Shown in pieces: positions 40,995 to 50,379 of a stretch of 64,000 nucleotides of DNA. Every line of letters begins with the position of its first letter. Position 1 is the first letter of the stretch. The position numbers were made by a program, and so were the translations under genes. The notes beneath the pieces were generated by a model. That model was given only the letters and a program-made list of their open reading frames with translations. It made no database searches and was not told the origin of the DNA. Source of the stretch: Actinomadura craniellae (lineage in GTDB: Bacteria > Actinomycetota > Actinomycetes > Streptosporangiales > Streptosporangiaceae); contig NZ_QLYX01000015.1 of assembly GCF_003289645.1 (NCBI RefSeq), positions 148,416-212,415 on the forward strand, written 5' to 3'.

Positions 40995-42397
40995 CCGAAC
41001 GGACATGGCCGGGGGAGTGGGTGTCCGCCCGGCTCGGCGTCACGCTGCACGACGGCGGCCACGACGGCCACGGCGGTGACCGCGCGTCCGGGACGGGCCT
41101 GGCGGACCTGGTCGGGCTGGCGGTGCGCCGCAACCCGCGCCGCGCGCACCTACTGGTGTCGGCGGTGCTCGGCAAGCACGTACCGACCGACCCGCGGCTG
41201 GTGTACGGCGCGGGCCTGCTGCTCGGCGAGCTCGTCCACGCCACGCTCACTGGCCGGCCCGCCCGGCGCGATCACCCGCTCGGCTCGGCGCTGGCCGGCC
41301 GCCCCGGTTCGGCCGCCGCGCTGCGCGACCGGTCGCGCGGCCCGCGCCCGCCGGTGGACGCCCTGGTGATCGGGTACGCCGAGACCGCCACCGCGCTCGG
41401 GCACTCGGTCGCCGACGCGCTCGGCGCGGCCTGGTACCTGCACTCCACCCGCCGTCCCGCCTGGGGAATCCGCCCCTACGGGGCGTTCGAGGAGGAGCAC
41501 AGCCACGCCACCAGCCACCTGCTGCTGCCCGCCCCCGCCGGGCCGCTGCACTCCGATGCCCCGCTGGTGCTCGTCGACGACGAACTGTCGACCGGGACCA
41601 CCGTGCTCAACACCCTCGCGGCGCTGCACGCGGCCCGCCCGCGCCGGCACTACGTGGTGGCCGCGCTGGTCGACCTGCGCGGCCCGGCCGACCGGGACCG
41701 GCTCGCGGCGCTCGCCACCCGGCTGGACGCCCGGATCGACACGGTCGCGCTGGCCACCGGCCGGGTCGGGCTGCCCGCGGGGATCCTCGCGGCGGGCCGT
41801 GCACTCGCCGAATCGCTCACCGACCCCGCGGCCCGGCCACCGGAGCCCGGCCGGAACCGGGTGACCCGGGTGGAGATCGGCTGGCCGGACGGGCTGCCGG
41901 ACGGCGGCCGGCACGGGTTCACCCCCGAGCACCGGGCGGCACTGGAGAAGGAACTGCCCGCCCAGGCGGCCCGGCTGGCCGCCGAACTGCCCGCGGCGGC
42001 GCGGCGGGTGCTGGTGCTGGGCTTCGAGGAACTGATGTACGTGCCGCTCCGGCTGGCCGAGGCGCTGGCCGACGCCCTGCCCCGGGCGGCCGTGCGGTAC
42101 TCCACCACCACCCGCTCCCCGGTGCTGGCGGTCGACGACCCCGGCTACGCGATCCGCACCCGGCTGGCCTTCCCCGCGCACGACGACCCGGCCGACGGCC
42201 CCGGCACCCGGTACGCCTACAACGTCGCGCCGGGTGCCGACCCGGCCCGCGCCTTCGACGCGATCGTCCTGGTGGTGGACGGCCCCGCCGACACCCCGGC
42301 GCTGGCCGGCGGTCTGCTGCCGCTGCTGGCCGGTCAGGCCCCGGTGCTGCTGGTCACCATCCCCGCGTACCGGCCCGGCCGAAGAGAGGTTCGATGA
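40991..42397 (+). CDS. PRTase-fold protein with C-terminal TRSP domain (Ter module)
   Basis: 468 aa. The N-terminal half is a phosphoribosyltransferase fold with the PRPP-loop motif VLVDDELSTGTTVLN at about residue 195. The first part, with a conserved LGVTL, AHLLVSAVLGKHVPTDPRLVYGAG pattern, is shared by Ter-linked PRTases. The C-terminal half, LVLGFEELMYVPLRLAEAL and YSTTTRSPVLAVDDPGYAIRTRL, corresponds to the TRSP domain. It overlaps both neighbours by 4 nt. It is proposed to transfer or remove ribosyl units on a base-like metabolite. Confidence 0.88.
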   Translation: MTERTWPGEWVSARLGVTLHDGGHDGHGGDRASGTGLADLVGLAVRRNPRRAHLLVSAVLGKHVPTDPRLVYGAGLLLGELVHATLTGRPARRDHPLGSALAGRPGSAAALRDRSRGPRPPVDALVIGYAETATALGHSVADALGAAWYLHSTRRPAWGIRPYGAFEEEHSHATSHLLLPAPAGPLHSDAPLVLVDDELSTGTTVLNTLAALHAARPRRHYVVAALVDLRGPADRDRLAALATRLDARIDTVALATGRVGLPAGILAAGRALAESLTDPAARPPEPGRNRVTRVEIGWPDGLPDGGRHGFTPEHRAALEKELPAQAARLAAELPAAARRVLVLGFEELMYVPLRLAEALADALPRAAVRYSTTTRSPVLAVDDPGYAIRTRLAFPAHDDPADGPGTRYAYNVAPGADPARAFDAIVLVVDGPADTPALAGGLLPLLAGQAPVLLVTIPAYRPGRREVR

Positions 42398-43533
42398 GAC
42401 AGGCGGAGATCGTGGGCAGGCCCCTGCGCGGGCCGGAGTTCGGCAGCTACCGGGCCGCCGACGTGGCCTGGCTGCTGAAGGACCTGTCGGCGGCGGCGCT
42501 GGAGGCACCCGTCGAGGAGCGCGAGGCGGCGATCCAGTCGGGCCGGGCGCACTACGCCGAGTCGCTGCCGGTGGAGTACCAGCCGGGCCCGGAGTACCGG
42601 CGGCTGTTCCACACGGCGCTGGCGGAGTCGGCCGAGCGGCTGGCGTACGCGGTGGGCCTGGTCACCGAGATGATCCTCGCCGCCCGCGGGGGAGAGCCGG
42701 TGCTGGTGTCGCTGGCCCGGGCGGGCACCCCGGTGGGCGTGCTGATCCGGCGCTGGGCGGCGTACGCGCACGGGCTCGACCTGCCGCACTACTCGGTGAG
42801 CATCGTGCGCGGGCGCGGCATCGACGAGGCGGCGCTGCACTACCTGGCCGCCCGGCACGACCCCGCCCGGGTGATGTTCGTGGACGGCTGGACCGGCAAG
42901 GGCGCCATCAGCCGGGAACTGTCCGCCGCGCTGGACGCCCACGCGGCGGCGACCGGGCGGCGGTTCTCCGCCGACCTCGCGGTACTGGCCGACCCGGGCC
43001 ACTGCACCACTGTGTACGGCACCCGTGCGGACTTCCTGATCCCGTCGGCGTGCCTGAACTCCACGGTCTCCGGGCTGGTCAGCCGGACCGTCCTGAACGC
43101 GGAGCTGATCGGCCCCGGCGACTTCCACGGCGCCAAGTTCTACGCCGACCTGGCCGCCGACGACGTGTCGGCGGTCTTCCTGGACACCGTCTGCGCCCGG
43201 TTCGGTGACGTCGCCGCCCGGGTGGCCGCCGACCTGCCGGGACACCTGGCGGCCGACCGGACCCCCGACTGGTCGGGCTGGGCCGCGGTGACCCGGATCG
43301 GGACCGAGTACGGGGTCGGCGACCCCAACCTGATCAAGCCCGGGGTGGGGGAGACCACCCGGGTGCTGCTGCGCCGGGTGCCCTGGCAGGTGTTGGCGCG
43401 CGCCGACGCCGGGGCCGAACTGGAGCACATCCGGTTGCTGGCCGCCGAGCGCGGTGTCCCCGTGGTCGACGTCGATCCCGCCGGCCTGCCGTACGCGTGC
43501 GTCGGCCTGATCCGCCCGGGGGCCGGCCGATGA
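42394..43533 (+). CDS. StiP-type cysteine-protease-like protein with PELOTA-like C-terminus (Ter module)
   Basis: 379 aa. The middle contains EMILAARGGEPVLVSLARAGTPVGVLIRRWA, LPHYSVSIVRGRGID and FVDGWTGKGAISREL, typical of the StiP family linked to Ter operons. Candidate catalytic Cys residues occur in GHCTTVYGT and SACLNSTVSGL; which one acts cannot be fixed by eye. The C-terminal LIKPGVGETTRVLLRRVPWQVLARADAGAELEHIRLLAAERGVPV has the look of the PELOTA RNA-binding domain. Overlapping starts and stops (ATGA) on both sides indicate translational coupling. Confidence 0.85.
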   Translation: MRQAEIVGRPLRGPEFGSYRAADVAWLLKDLSAAALEAPVEEREAAIQSGRAHYAESLPVEYQPGPEYRRLFHTALAESAERLAYAVGLVTEMILAARGGEPVLVSLARAGTPVGVLIRRWAAYAHGLDLPHYSVSIVRGRGIDEAALHYLAARHDPARVMFVDGWTGKGAISRELSAALDAHAAATGRRFSADLAVLADPGHCTTVYGTRADFLIPSACLNSTVSGLVSRTVLNAELIGPGDFHGAKFYADLAADDVSAVFLDTVCARFGDVAARVAADLPGHLAADRTPDWSGWAAVTRIGTEYGVGDPNLIKPGVGETTRVLLRRVPWQVLARADAGAELEHIRLLAAERGVPVVDVDPAGLPYACVGLIRPGAGR

Positions 43534-44369
43534 GCGTGCTGGTCTGCTCGGACCTGGACCGGACGCTGATCTACTCGGCGGCGGCGCTGGGGCTGACCGT
43601 CCCGGATGCCGCGGCGCCCCGGCTGCTGTGCGTGGAGCTGTACCAGGGCCGCCCGCTGTCGTACCTGACCGAACCGGCCGCCGCGGACGTGGCGGCGCTG
43701 GCCGCCGCCGCCACGCTGGTGCCCGTCACCACCCGCACCCCCGAGCAGTACGCCCGGGTGCACCTGACCGCCAAGCCGCCGGAGTACGCGATCTGCGCCA
43801 ACGGCGGGCACATCCTGCGCGACGGGGCGCCCGACCCCGACTGGTCGGCCGCGGTCCGCTCCGGGCTGGCCGGCTCCGCCGAACTCGCCGAGGTGCACGC
43901 GTACCTCACGGGTGTCCGGGGCGAGTTCGTGACGTCCCTGCGGCAGGCCGCCGGGCTGTTTTCCTACGCGGTGGTGGACCGGGCGGCGCTGCCGGCGGGC
44001 TGGGTCGAGGAGCTGACCGGCTGGTGCGCCGAGCGTGGCTGGCGCACGTCCCTGCAGGGCCGCAAGGTGTACTGCCTGCCCCGGTCGCTGACGAAGGCGG
44101 CGGCCGCCGCCGAGGTGGCCCGGCGGACGGGTGCCCGGGTGATGCTGGCCGCCGGCGACTCGCTGCTCGACCAGGACCTGCTGATGGTGGCCGACGCGGG
44201 CATCCGGCCGGCCCACGGCGAACTCGCCGACACCGGCTGGCAGGCGCCGCAGGTGAGCGTCACCGCCGGTTCGGGCGTCGCCGCGGGCGAGGAGATCGCC
44301 CGCTGGCTGCTCGACCGTGCCCTCGACCCGGGTTTCGCGCCGGCCGCGGGGGGCTGGCGCGCGCGCTGA
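43530..44369 (+). CDS. HAD-family phosphatase (Ter module)
   Basis: 279 aa. Motif I is CSDLDRTLIY, with the nucleophile Asp at about residue 8 and the acid-base Asp two residues later. Motif II is VPVTTRT and motif IV is GDSLLDQDLL. A cap domain lies in between. The ATG overlaps the upstream stop by 4 nt. It is the last gene of the metabolic module and probably removes a phosphate from its product. A non-overlapping 98-nt gap follows, with a palindrome before the next gene. Confidence 0.9.
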   Translation: MSVLVCSDLDRTLIYSAAALGLTVPDAAAPRLLCVELYQGRPLSYLTEPAAADVAALAAAATLVPVTTRTPEQYARVHLTAKPPEYAICANGGHILRDGAPDPDWSAAVRSGLAGSAELAEVHAYLTGVRGEFVTSLRQAAGLFSYAVVDRAALPAGWVEELTGWCAERGWRTSLQGRKVYCLPRSLTKAAAAAEVARRTGARVMLAAGDSLLDQDLLMVADAGIRPAHGELADTGWQAPQVSVTAGSGVAAGEEIARWLLDRALDPGFAPAAGGWRAR

Positions 44370-44410
44370 GCCGGCGAGCCGGGAAACCCCGAAAACAGGG
44401 CCTCGCGAAA

Positions 44411-44425
44411 ACTGCAATGTGCAGT
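44411..44425 (+). promoter_or_regulatory. Palindrome upstream of LLM gene 2
   Basis: ACTGCA and TGCAGT arms around ATG (44411-44425). It lies 43 nt before the LLM start, where a TATACC (44451-44456) could be the -10 box. A candidate operator; no dedicated regulator gene is adjacent. Confidence 0.4.
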
Positions 44426-44467
44426 AACAATTCCGGTAATCCCGGTGTCGTATACCGAGGAGGCGGG

Positions 44468-45388
44468 ATGAAGGTCGACCTCGCGGTGGCGGGCCCCGAC
44501 GTGCGGTACCTCTCCTCGCTCGCCCGGCTGGCCGAGGACCTCGGCTTCGACGCCCTCTGCCTGCCCGAACCCGGCGCGGACCCGTTCGCCCGGCTGGCCC
44601 GCGCCGCCGACCGCACCTGGCGGATCGGCTTGCACGCCTCGGTGCCCGTCCCCGGCAGCCCGACCGCGCTCGCCCACCGGGCCGGCGACCTCCAGGAGTA
44701 CACCAGCGGCCGTTTCGTGCTCGCCCTCGCGCCCCGCCCGGCGGGCTGCACGGTGTCGGCACCGGCCCGGACGCGCCGCGCCGTGACGGCACTGCACACG
44801 GCCTGGCGCGACACCCGCGACCGGCCGAAGGTGTTCCTGGCCGCGGTGGGCCCGGGGACGGCCGAACTCGCCGGCGAGATCGCCGACGGGCTGATCCTGC
44901 CGGGCTTCACCACCACCCGGTTCCTCCAGGAGATGACGGTGCCGGCACTGGAACGCGGCCTGCGCCGCTCCGGCCGCGGCTGGGACGACCTGGAGGTGGT
45001 CGCCCCCGGCCTCGTCGTCACCGGCCACACCGCCGAGGAGCGCGAGCGGTCCGCCCGCCGGGCGCGCCGCGCCATCGCCGCCCACGGCGTGGCCCTCGCC
45101 CACCATCCGGTGCTGAAGGCCCACGGCAGGGCCGCGCTCCAGGAGGAACTGCGGGCGCTGGCCGAGCAGGGCCGGTGGTCCGAACTGCCGGGCCTGATCG
45201 ACGACGAACTGCTGGACGCCTGCGCCGTCCAGGGCCCGCCCGGCGACATCCCCGACCTGCTGGTGGCCCGGTACGGCTCGGTCTGCCGCCGGATCAGCCT
45301 CACCGGCCCGCTGCACCACGACCCCGGCACCTGGGCGGCCGCCGTCTCCCGCATCCACGAGATCACCTGCGAACCCGTGCCGTCCTGA
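44468..45388 (+). CDS. LLM-class oxidoreductase, second gene
   Basis: 306 aa, a short LLM protein. It has LEDLGFDALCLPEPGADPF (as AEDLGFDALCLPEPG), RIGLHASVPVPGSPTALAHRAGDLQEYTSGRFVLALAP, KVFLAAVGPGTAELAGEIADGLILPGFTT and a C-terminal region of the F420-dependent type. The ATG at 44468 follows GAGGAGGCGGG. The ring of F420-binding residues is not fully verifiable by eye, and part of the usual insert is reduced. It is monocistronic and not an obvious member of the Ter module. Confidence 0.82.
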   Translation: MKVDLAVAGPDVRYLSSLARLAEDLGFDALCLPEPGADPFARLARAADRTWRIGLHASVPVPGSPTALAHRAGDLQEYTSGRFVLALAPRPAGCTVSAPARTRRAVTALHTAWRDTRDRPKVFLAAVGPGTAELAGEIADGLILPGFTTTRFLQEMTVPALERGLRRSGRGWDDLEVVAPGLVVTGHTAEERERSARRARRAIAAHGVALAHHPVLKAHGRAALQEELRALAEQGRWSELPGLIDDELLDACAVQGPPGDIPDLLVARYGSVCRRISLTGPLHHDPGTWAAAVSRIHEITCEPVPS

Positions 45389-45528
45389 CGCCGGGCGCGA
45401 TCGGCATCCGGGACGAGGGCCCCATGCCACGACCGCGAAAAGTGGGGTCGGTGGACATATCAGGGCGACCGGGAGCGACCTAGCGTGCGCGGAAAGGATC
45501 GGTGATCCAGGTCACCCTAGGAGCCTCC

Positions 45529-46770
45529 ATGGTCGTCTCCCACCCCGCGCGGCGGTCACGCGCCGCCCTCGCGCTGCTGACCGCCCTGACCACCCTGACC
45601 GCGCTCACTGCCCTGGCCGGCCTGCTGGGCGCGGCCCTCACCGCACCGCCCGCCCGGGCCGCCTCCCTGGTGCAGGTCGGCTCGTTCGGCAGCAACCCCG
45701 GCAACCTGGCGATGTACAGCTACCGGCCGGACGGCCTGCCGAGCGGCCGTCCCCTGGTCGTGCTGCTGCACGGCTGCACCCAGAACGCGAGCGGCTACTT
45801 CGCCAACTCCGGCTGGCGCAAGTACGCCGACCAGCAGGGCTTCACCCTCGTGCTGCCGCAGACCGGCAGCGCCAACAACTCCTCCAACTGCTTCAACTGG
45901 TTCCAGACCGGTGACACGACCCGGGGGCAGGGTGAGGCCGCCTCGATCCGCGCCATGGTCGGCCACGCGGTCGCCAGCTACGGCACCGACCCCGCACGGG
46001 TCTACGTCTCCGGCCTGTCGGCGGGCGGGGCCATGACCGCCGTCATGCTGGCGACCTACCCCGACGTTTTCGCCGCCGGGTCGATCGGCGCCGGGCTCGC
46101 CTACCGCTGCGCCGCCAGCCTGACCCAGGCGTCCGGCTGCCAGTACGGCGCCACCTCCAAGACACCGCAGCAGTGGGGCGACCTCGTGCGCAACGCCCAC
46201 CCCGGCCACACCGGGCCGTACCCGCGGGTTGCCGTCTGGCAGGGCCAGTCCGACTACACGGTCGTCCCCGCCAACGGACGGCAACTGCGCGACCAGTGGA
46301 CGAACGTGCGGGGCGTCGCGCAGACCCCCACTTCGACGCAGTCGCTCACCGGCGGCACCACGCTGACGACGTACGGTAACGACGACGTGCGCCTCTACGA
46401 GATCGCCGGGATGGGCCATGGCCTGCCCATCGACCCCGGTGGCGGCGCCGACCAGTGCGGCACCGCGGCGGCGTACTTCCTCGACACGATCTGCTCGGCC
46501 CATCACGACGTCCGCTTCTTCGGCCTCGACGGCGGGCCCGGCCCCCAGCCCACCCCCACCGTTACGCCCACCCCCACCCCCACCGGAACGGGCCCCTGCG
46601 TGCGGGCGAGCAACTACGCCCACACCGTCGAGGGCCGCGCCTACCAGTCCGGCGGCTACACCTACGCCAGGGGCTCCAACAACGCCATGGGCCTGTGGAA
46701 CACCTTCACGGTCCACGCGCTCCGGCAGACCGGGCCCGACCACTGGATCCTGGCCGACGGCCAGTGCTAG
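45529..46770 (+). CDS. Secreted PHB/PHA depolymerase-type esterase
   Basis: 413 aa. A long signal peptide with repeated hydrophobic LTALTTLTALTALAG ends near PARAASL. The catalytic domain is an alpha/beta hydrolase of the extracellular polyhydroxyalkanoate depolymerase type 1: oxyanion motif LLHGCTQNASGY, nucleophile S164 in GLSAGGAM, Asp242 in QGQSDYTVVP and H297 in GMGHGLP. A PTPTVTPTPTPTGTG linker leads to a C-terminal domain with paired Cys (CVRASNYAH...DGQC), perhaps polymer binding. The ATG follows AGGAG. It should degrade short-chain polyhydroxyalkanoates or act as a feruloyl/acetyl-xylan-type esterase. Confidence 0.88.
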   Translation: MVVSHPARRSRAALALLTALTTLTALTALAGLLGAALTAPPARAASLVQVGSFGSNPGNLAMYSYRPDGLPSGRPLVVLLHGCTQNASGYFANSGWRKYADQQGFTLVLPQTGSANNSSNCFNWFQTGDTTRGQGEAASIRAMVGHAVASYGTDPARVYVSGLSAGGAMTAVMLATYPDVFAAGSIGAGLAYRCAASLTQASGCQYGATSKTPQQWGDLVRNAHPGHTGPYPRVAVWQGQSDYTVVPANGRQLRDQWTNVRGVAQTPTSTQSLTGGTTLTTYGNDDVRLYEIAGMGHGLPIDPGGGADQCGTAAAYFLDTICSAHHDVRFFGLDGGPGPQPTPTVTPTPTPTGTGPCVRASNYAHTVEGRAYQSGGYTYARGSNNAMGLWNTFTVHALRQTGPDHWILADGQC

Positions 46771-46850
46771 CCCACCCGGCCCAGGAGGCTCGGGTCACGC
46801 GTACCGCCTGAGCGAGGAGAGCCCGTGAACGAGGAGGAGAGCCTTCGCCG

Positions 46851-49800
46851 TCACGGGTCCGCACGGATATCGTCGGCGCCGGCCTGGAAGCGGAGCGTTT
46901 CAGGCCGGTCGCCGGCCCGGTGCGCCGCGCTACGGGCGTACCGGGAATGGAGAAGGGCCTGGTCACGGTCGCCCATGGCTCGGTAGGCATCGGCGATACC
47001 GCTCAGGATCTGCGCCTGGACGCCCTGGTTGCCGACTTCGCGCGCGCACTCCAGGGCCCTGCGGTACTGGGCGATCGCCTGGTCGTGCCGGCCGAAGTGG
47101 CGGTTGACATGGCCGAGGCCGGCCAGCGCGAAGCTTTCGCACCATCGGTCGCCGGTGTCCCTGGTCAGGGCCAGGAGGTACGCGAAGTCGCTCATCGCCT
47201 CGGCGTACCCGCCCGTCGCCAGCTGGGCCATGCCCTTGCCGGTGAGCGCGAGGCTCTCGGTCCACCGGTCGCCGGTGTCCCTGGTCAGCGTCAGCGCGTG
47301 CTGGAAATCGTCCATGGCCCGGGCGGGCCGGCCGGCGACGAGATGGGCCAGCCCCCGCCCCGCCAGGGCCAGGCTCTCGCCCGTCCGGTCGCCGACCTCC
47401 CGGGTGAGCGCCGTCGCCTCGTCGAACCTGGTCAGCGCCTCCGGATGCCGGTCCAGGTGGATGCAGGCGTAGCCGATGCCGGCGAGTGCCATGCCCTCTC
47501 CCCACCGGTCGCGGACTTCGCGGTTGACGGCGAGCGCTTCCTGGAAGTGGTGCAGGCTCTCGCGCGGACTGCCGAGCTGGCGGTGGGCGTTGCCCACCCC
47601 GATGAGGGCGCGGCCCTCCCCCCAGCGGTCATCGACCTGCCGGTAGAGGTCCGCGGATCGTTGCTGGTGGCCGAGGGCTTCGGCGGCTCGCCCGGTGCGG
47701 TCGAAGATGAAACCGAGGTGGTTCAACGTCTTGGCCTCGCCCTGGAGGTCGGCGCCGGCCCGGTCCATGGCCAGTGCCCGCCGGTGGTGCTCCAGCGCCT
47801 GGGGGAGCTGCCCGGACCGCCAGTAGGCGAGGCCCAGCTGCCTGAGGATCTCGGCTTCGACCCGGCGGTCGCCCAGTTCCCGTGCCGCCGCGAGCGCCAG
47901 GCCGTGGGTGTCGATCCAGTCGTGGACGTATCCGCGGGTGAAGAAGAACTGCGCGAGGACCAGGGCGAGCTGCCAGGTCTGCAGGTGCCTGCGCTGTTCG
48001 GCCGAGGCCGTGATGGCGGCGATGAGGTTGGCGCGTTCGGCCTCCAGCCAGGCCACGGCCTCGGCGGCGGTCGCCGGCCTGGGGCCACCCCGCGGCAGGC
48101 CGGCCGCGGCCTGGACGAACCTCGGCCTGTCCGAATCCAGGAGGTCCGCGGCGCTCGCGGCGGTGCCCAGGTACCAGCCGTGGAGACGATCCACCGCCGC
48201 ACGCCGTTCCTCGGGGCCGTCCTCCGTCCGGGCACGTTCCCCGGCGTAGAGGCGGAGCAGGTCGTGGAAGGCGTAACGTCCCGGTGCGTGCTGCTGGAGC
48301 AGGTGCACGGCGGCGAGGTGCGCCAGCGCCCGCTCGGCCCGCGCCGCCGGGACGGCGGCGAGCGCCGCGACGGTCTCGACGGTGAAGTCCGGGCCGGGTA
48401 TCAGGCCGAGCAGCCGGAACGACCTGCGGATCTCCGCCGGCAGTGCCTCATAGGACAGGTCGAAGGCGACCCGTACCGAACTCTGGCTGTCACCGTCGAC
48501 CTGCAGGGCCGCGAGCCGGTTGCCCTCAGTGAGCTCAGCGACGTAGTCGGCGACGCTGCGGTGCGGATCGTTGTCGAGGTTGGCGGCCGAGACGCGCATG
48601 GCCAGCGGCAGGTAGGCGCACAGCCTGGCGAGCTCCGCCACGGCGCCCGACTGTACCGGTCTCCGTCCCATCGCCGCGGTCAGGAGAGCCACCGCCTCGC
48701 CGTGCGGAAGGGGGTGCAGGACGATCCGGTGGGCGCCCTCCCTGGCGACGAGCCCGCCGAGGCGGTTGCGGCTGGTGATCACGACCGCGCAGCCGGCGGC
48801 GCCGAGCAGCAGGGGACGGACCTGGTCCACGCCGTTGCAGTTGTCCAGCACGATGAGCACCCGCCGCTCGGCCAGCAACGACCGGTAGAGGCCGGCGGCC
48901 TCGTCCAGCCCGGTGGGTACGCGGGCCGCGGGCACCCCCAGCGAACGGAGGATGAGGGTGAGCGCCCGGATGGGACGCAGCGGCTGGCTGGAGTCGTAGC
49001 CGCGCAGATCGACGTAGAGCTGGCCGTCGGGAAAGCGTTCACGGACGCGATGCGCCCAGTGCACCGCCAGGGCGGTCTTGCCCACCCCCGCGCTGCCGAC
49101 GATCAGCAGGATCGCCGTCCCGCCCTGCCCGAGACCGGCGTCCAGCCGTTCCAGCGGGGACCTGCGGCCGGTGAACGCCGGGACGTCGGCGGGTAACTGG
49201 GCGGGCACCGGCCGCCCGGACCGGGCCCGCGGTTGCGCGGCCACCGGCTCGCGAGCCTGTAACACCCGCAGATGGGCTTCTTGGACCTCTGCCCCGGGGC
49301 TCACCCCGAGCTCGTCGGACAGCCGCACGCGCAACCCCTCGAACACGCGCAGGGCCGCCGTCTGCTGCCCGCTTCCGGCCAGCGCCGTCATGAGCTTCGC
49401 GTGCAGCCCCTCGTGCAGCGGCTCCTGTTCCAGCAGCCGCCACAACTGCTCGACGGCCCTGTCGTGCCCGCCCTGCTCGATGGCGAGATCGGCGTGGGCC
49501 AGCGCCGCGGCGACCCGCCGCCTGGCCACCGCCACCGCGGCCGGGTGCTGGTGCAGCCGGACGGGGAGGTCGGCGAGCACCGCTCCCCGCCAGTAGGCCA
49601 GGGCGTCGCCGTAGAGGTCCGCCGCCACCGCGGGCTCCTGCCGGCGGGCAGCGTCGGCGCGGGCGACCAGCCCGTCGAAGCGCGCCAGGTCGAGCCGATC
49701 CCCGGCGGCGCCCGCCAGCGTGTACCCGGCCCGGTCCCTGACGATCGCCTGGGAACCGAGGACCTTGCGCAGCCGGGTGATGTAGGTGTGCACCAGGTTC

Positions 49801-50228
49801 CGGCACGAATCCGGCGGGTCGTCACCCCAGAGGACGTCGATGATCTCCGCCTGGCCGACGACGTGCCCCGGCTGGAGCGCCAGCAGGCCGAGCAGGGCAC
49901 GTTGCTTCGCCGGACCGACGTCGACCGGCACGCCGTCCCGGTGCACGGCCAGCGGCCCGAGCACGGCGACGAGCAGGCCGGCCGCCCCGGACCCGCCCCC
50001 GGTGGGGGGATCGTCGGCGGCGGGGAGCGGGTCGGCGCCGTCGAGCCCGAGCACCGCCGCGAGCCGCCGAACGGATTCCGGCCGGGGCCGCCGTACCTGT
50101 CCCTGTTCGATGTGGCGCACCGTGCGGACGCTCACCCCCGCCCGGCTCGCCAGCTGCCGCTGGGTCAGCCGCATGCGGATCCGCCCGGCCCGCACCAGCT
50201 CGCCGAAGGACTCCGGGCCGTCCGTCAC
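46851..50228 (-). CDS. AfsR/SARP-type regulator with N-terminal XRE domain, NTPase and TPR repeats
   Basis: 1125 aa. Order: XRE helix-turn-helix (about 8-65: QRQLASRAGVSVRTVRHIEQGQ), winged-helix DNA-binding domain (about 88-170), bacterial transcriptional activator domain (about 178-325), NB-ARC NTPase with P-loop GSAGVGKT at 378-385 and Walker B RVLIVLDN, then at least seven TPR-like repeats with motifs such as GEGRALIGVGNAHRQLG and WTESLALTGKGMAQLA. Activators of this type bind direct heptamer repeats and switch on adjacent genes. The double DNA-binding head (XRE plus SARP) is an unusual but known architecture. It is divergent from a small secreted protein whose promoter has matching repeats. 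Confidence 0.93.
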   Translation of the reverse strand: MTDGPESFGELVRAGRIRMRLTQRQLASRAGVSVRTVRHIEQGQVRRPRPESVRRLAAVLGLDGADPLPAADDPPTGGGSGAAGLLVAVLGPLAVHRDGVPVDVGPAKQRALLGLLALQPGHVVGQAEIIDVLWGDDPPDSCRNLVHTYITRLRKVLGSQAIVRDRAGYTLAGAAGDRLDLARFDGLVARADAARRQEPAVAADLYGDALAYWRGAVLADLPVRLHQHPAAVAVARRRVAAALAHADLAIEQGGHDRAVEQLWRLLEQEPLHEGLHAKLMTALAGSGQQTAALRVFEGLRVRLSDELGVSPGAEVQEAHLRVLQAREPVAAQPRARSGRPVPAQLPADVPAFTGRRSPLERLDAGLGQGGTAILLIVGSAGVGKTALAVHWAHRVRERFPDGQLYVDLRGYDSSQPLRPIRALTLILRSLGVPAARVPTGLDEAAGLYRSLLAERRVLIVLDNCNGVDQVRPLLLGAAGCAVVITSRNRLGGLVAREGAHRIVLHPLPHGEAVALLTAAMGRRPVQSGAVAELARLCAYLPLAMRVSAANLDNDPHRSVADYVAELTEGNRLAALQVDGDSQSSVRVAFDLSYEALPAEIRRSFRLLGLIPGPDFTVETVAALAAVPAARAERALAHLAAVHLLQQHAPGRYAFHDLLRLYAGERARTEDGPEERRAAVDRLHGWYLGTAASAADLLDSDRPRFVQAAAGLPRGGPRPATAAEAVAWLEAERANLIAAITASAEQRRHLQTWQLALVLAQFFFTRGYVHDWIDTHGLALAAARELGDRRVEAEILRQLGLAYWRSGQLPQALEHHRRALAMDRAGADLQGEAKTLNHLGFIFDRTGRAAEALGHQQRSADLYRQVDDRWGEGRALIGVGNAHRQLGSPRESLHHFQEALAVNREVRDRWGEGMALAGIGYACIHLDRHPEALTRFDEATALTREVGDRTGESLALAGRGLAHLVAGRPARAMDDFQHALTLTRDTGDRWTESLALTGKGMAQLATGGYAEAMSDFAYLLALTRDTGDRWCESFALAGLGHVNRHFGRHDQAIAQYRRALECAREVGNQGVQAQILSGIADAYRAMGDRDQALLHSRYARSAAHRAGDRPETLRFQAGADDIRADP

Positions 50229-50379
50229 GGTGTCGGCTCCCCGAGCATTTCCGGCCGTGCCTCCACGACGCCTCCCCCTTGGCCGGCACCCGGATTGCCG
50301 GTCTTGCCGCTCGCCCGAAAGATCATGATATAGGCCGGTGTTTCCTTGCAGGCCAGTGGCGGCGGCCTTGCGGAGAACG

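Noticed and set aside
44468..45388. The second LLM gene as a member of the Ter metabolic module
   Set aside because: A 98-nt gap, its own palindrome and promoter-like sequence, and absence of overlap separate it from the four coupled genes.
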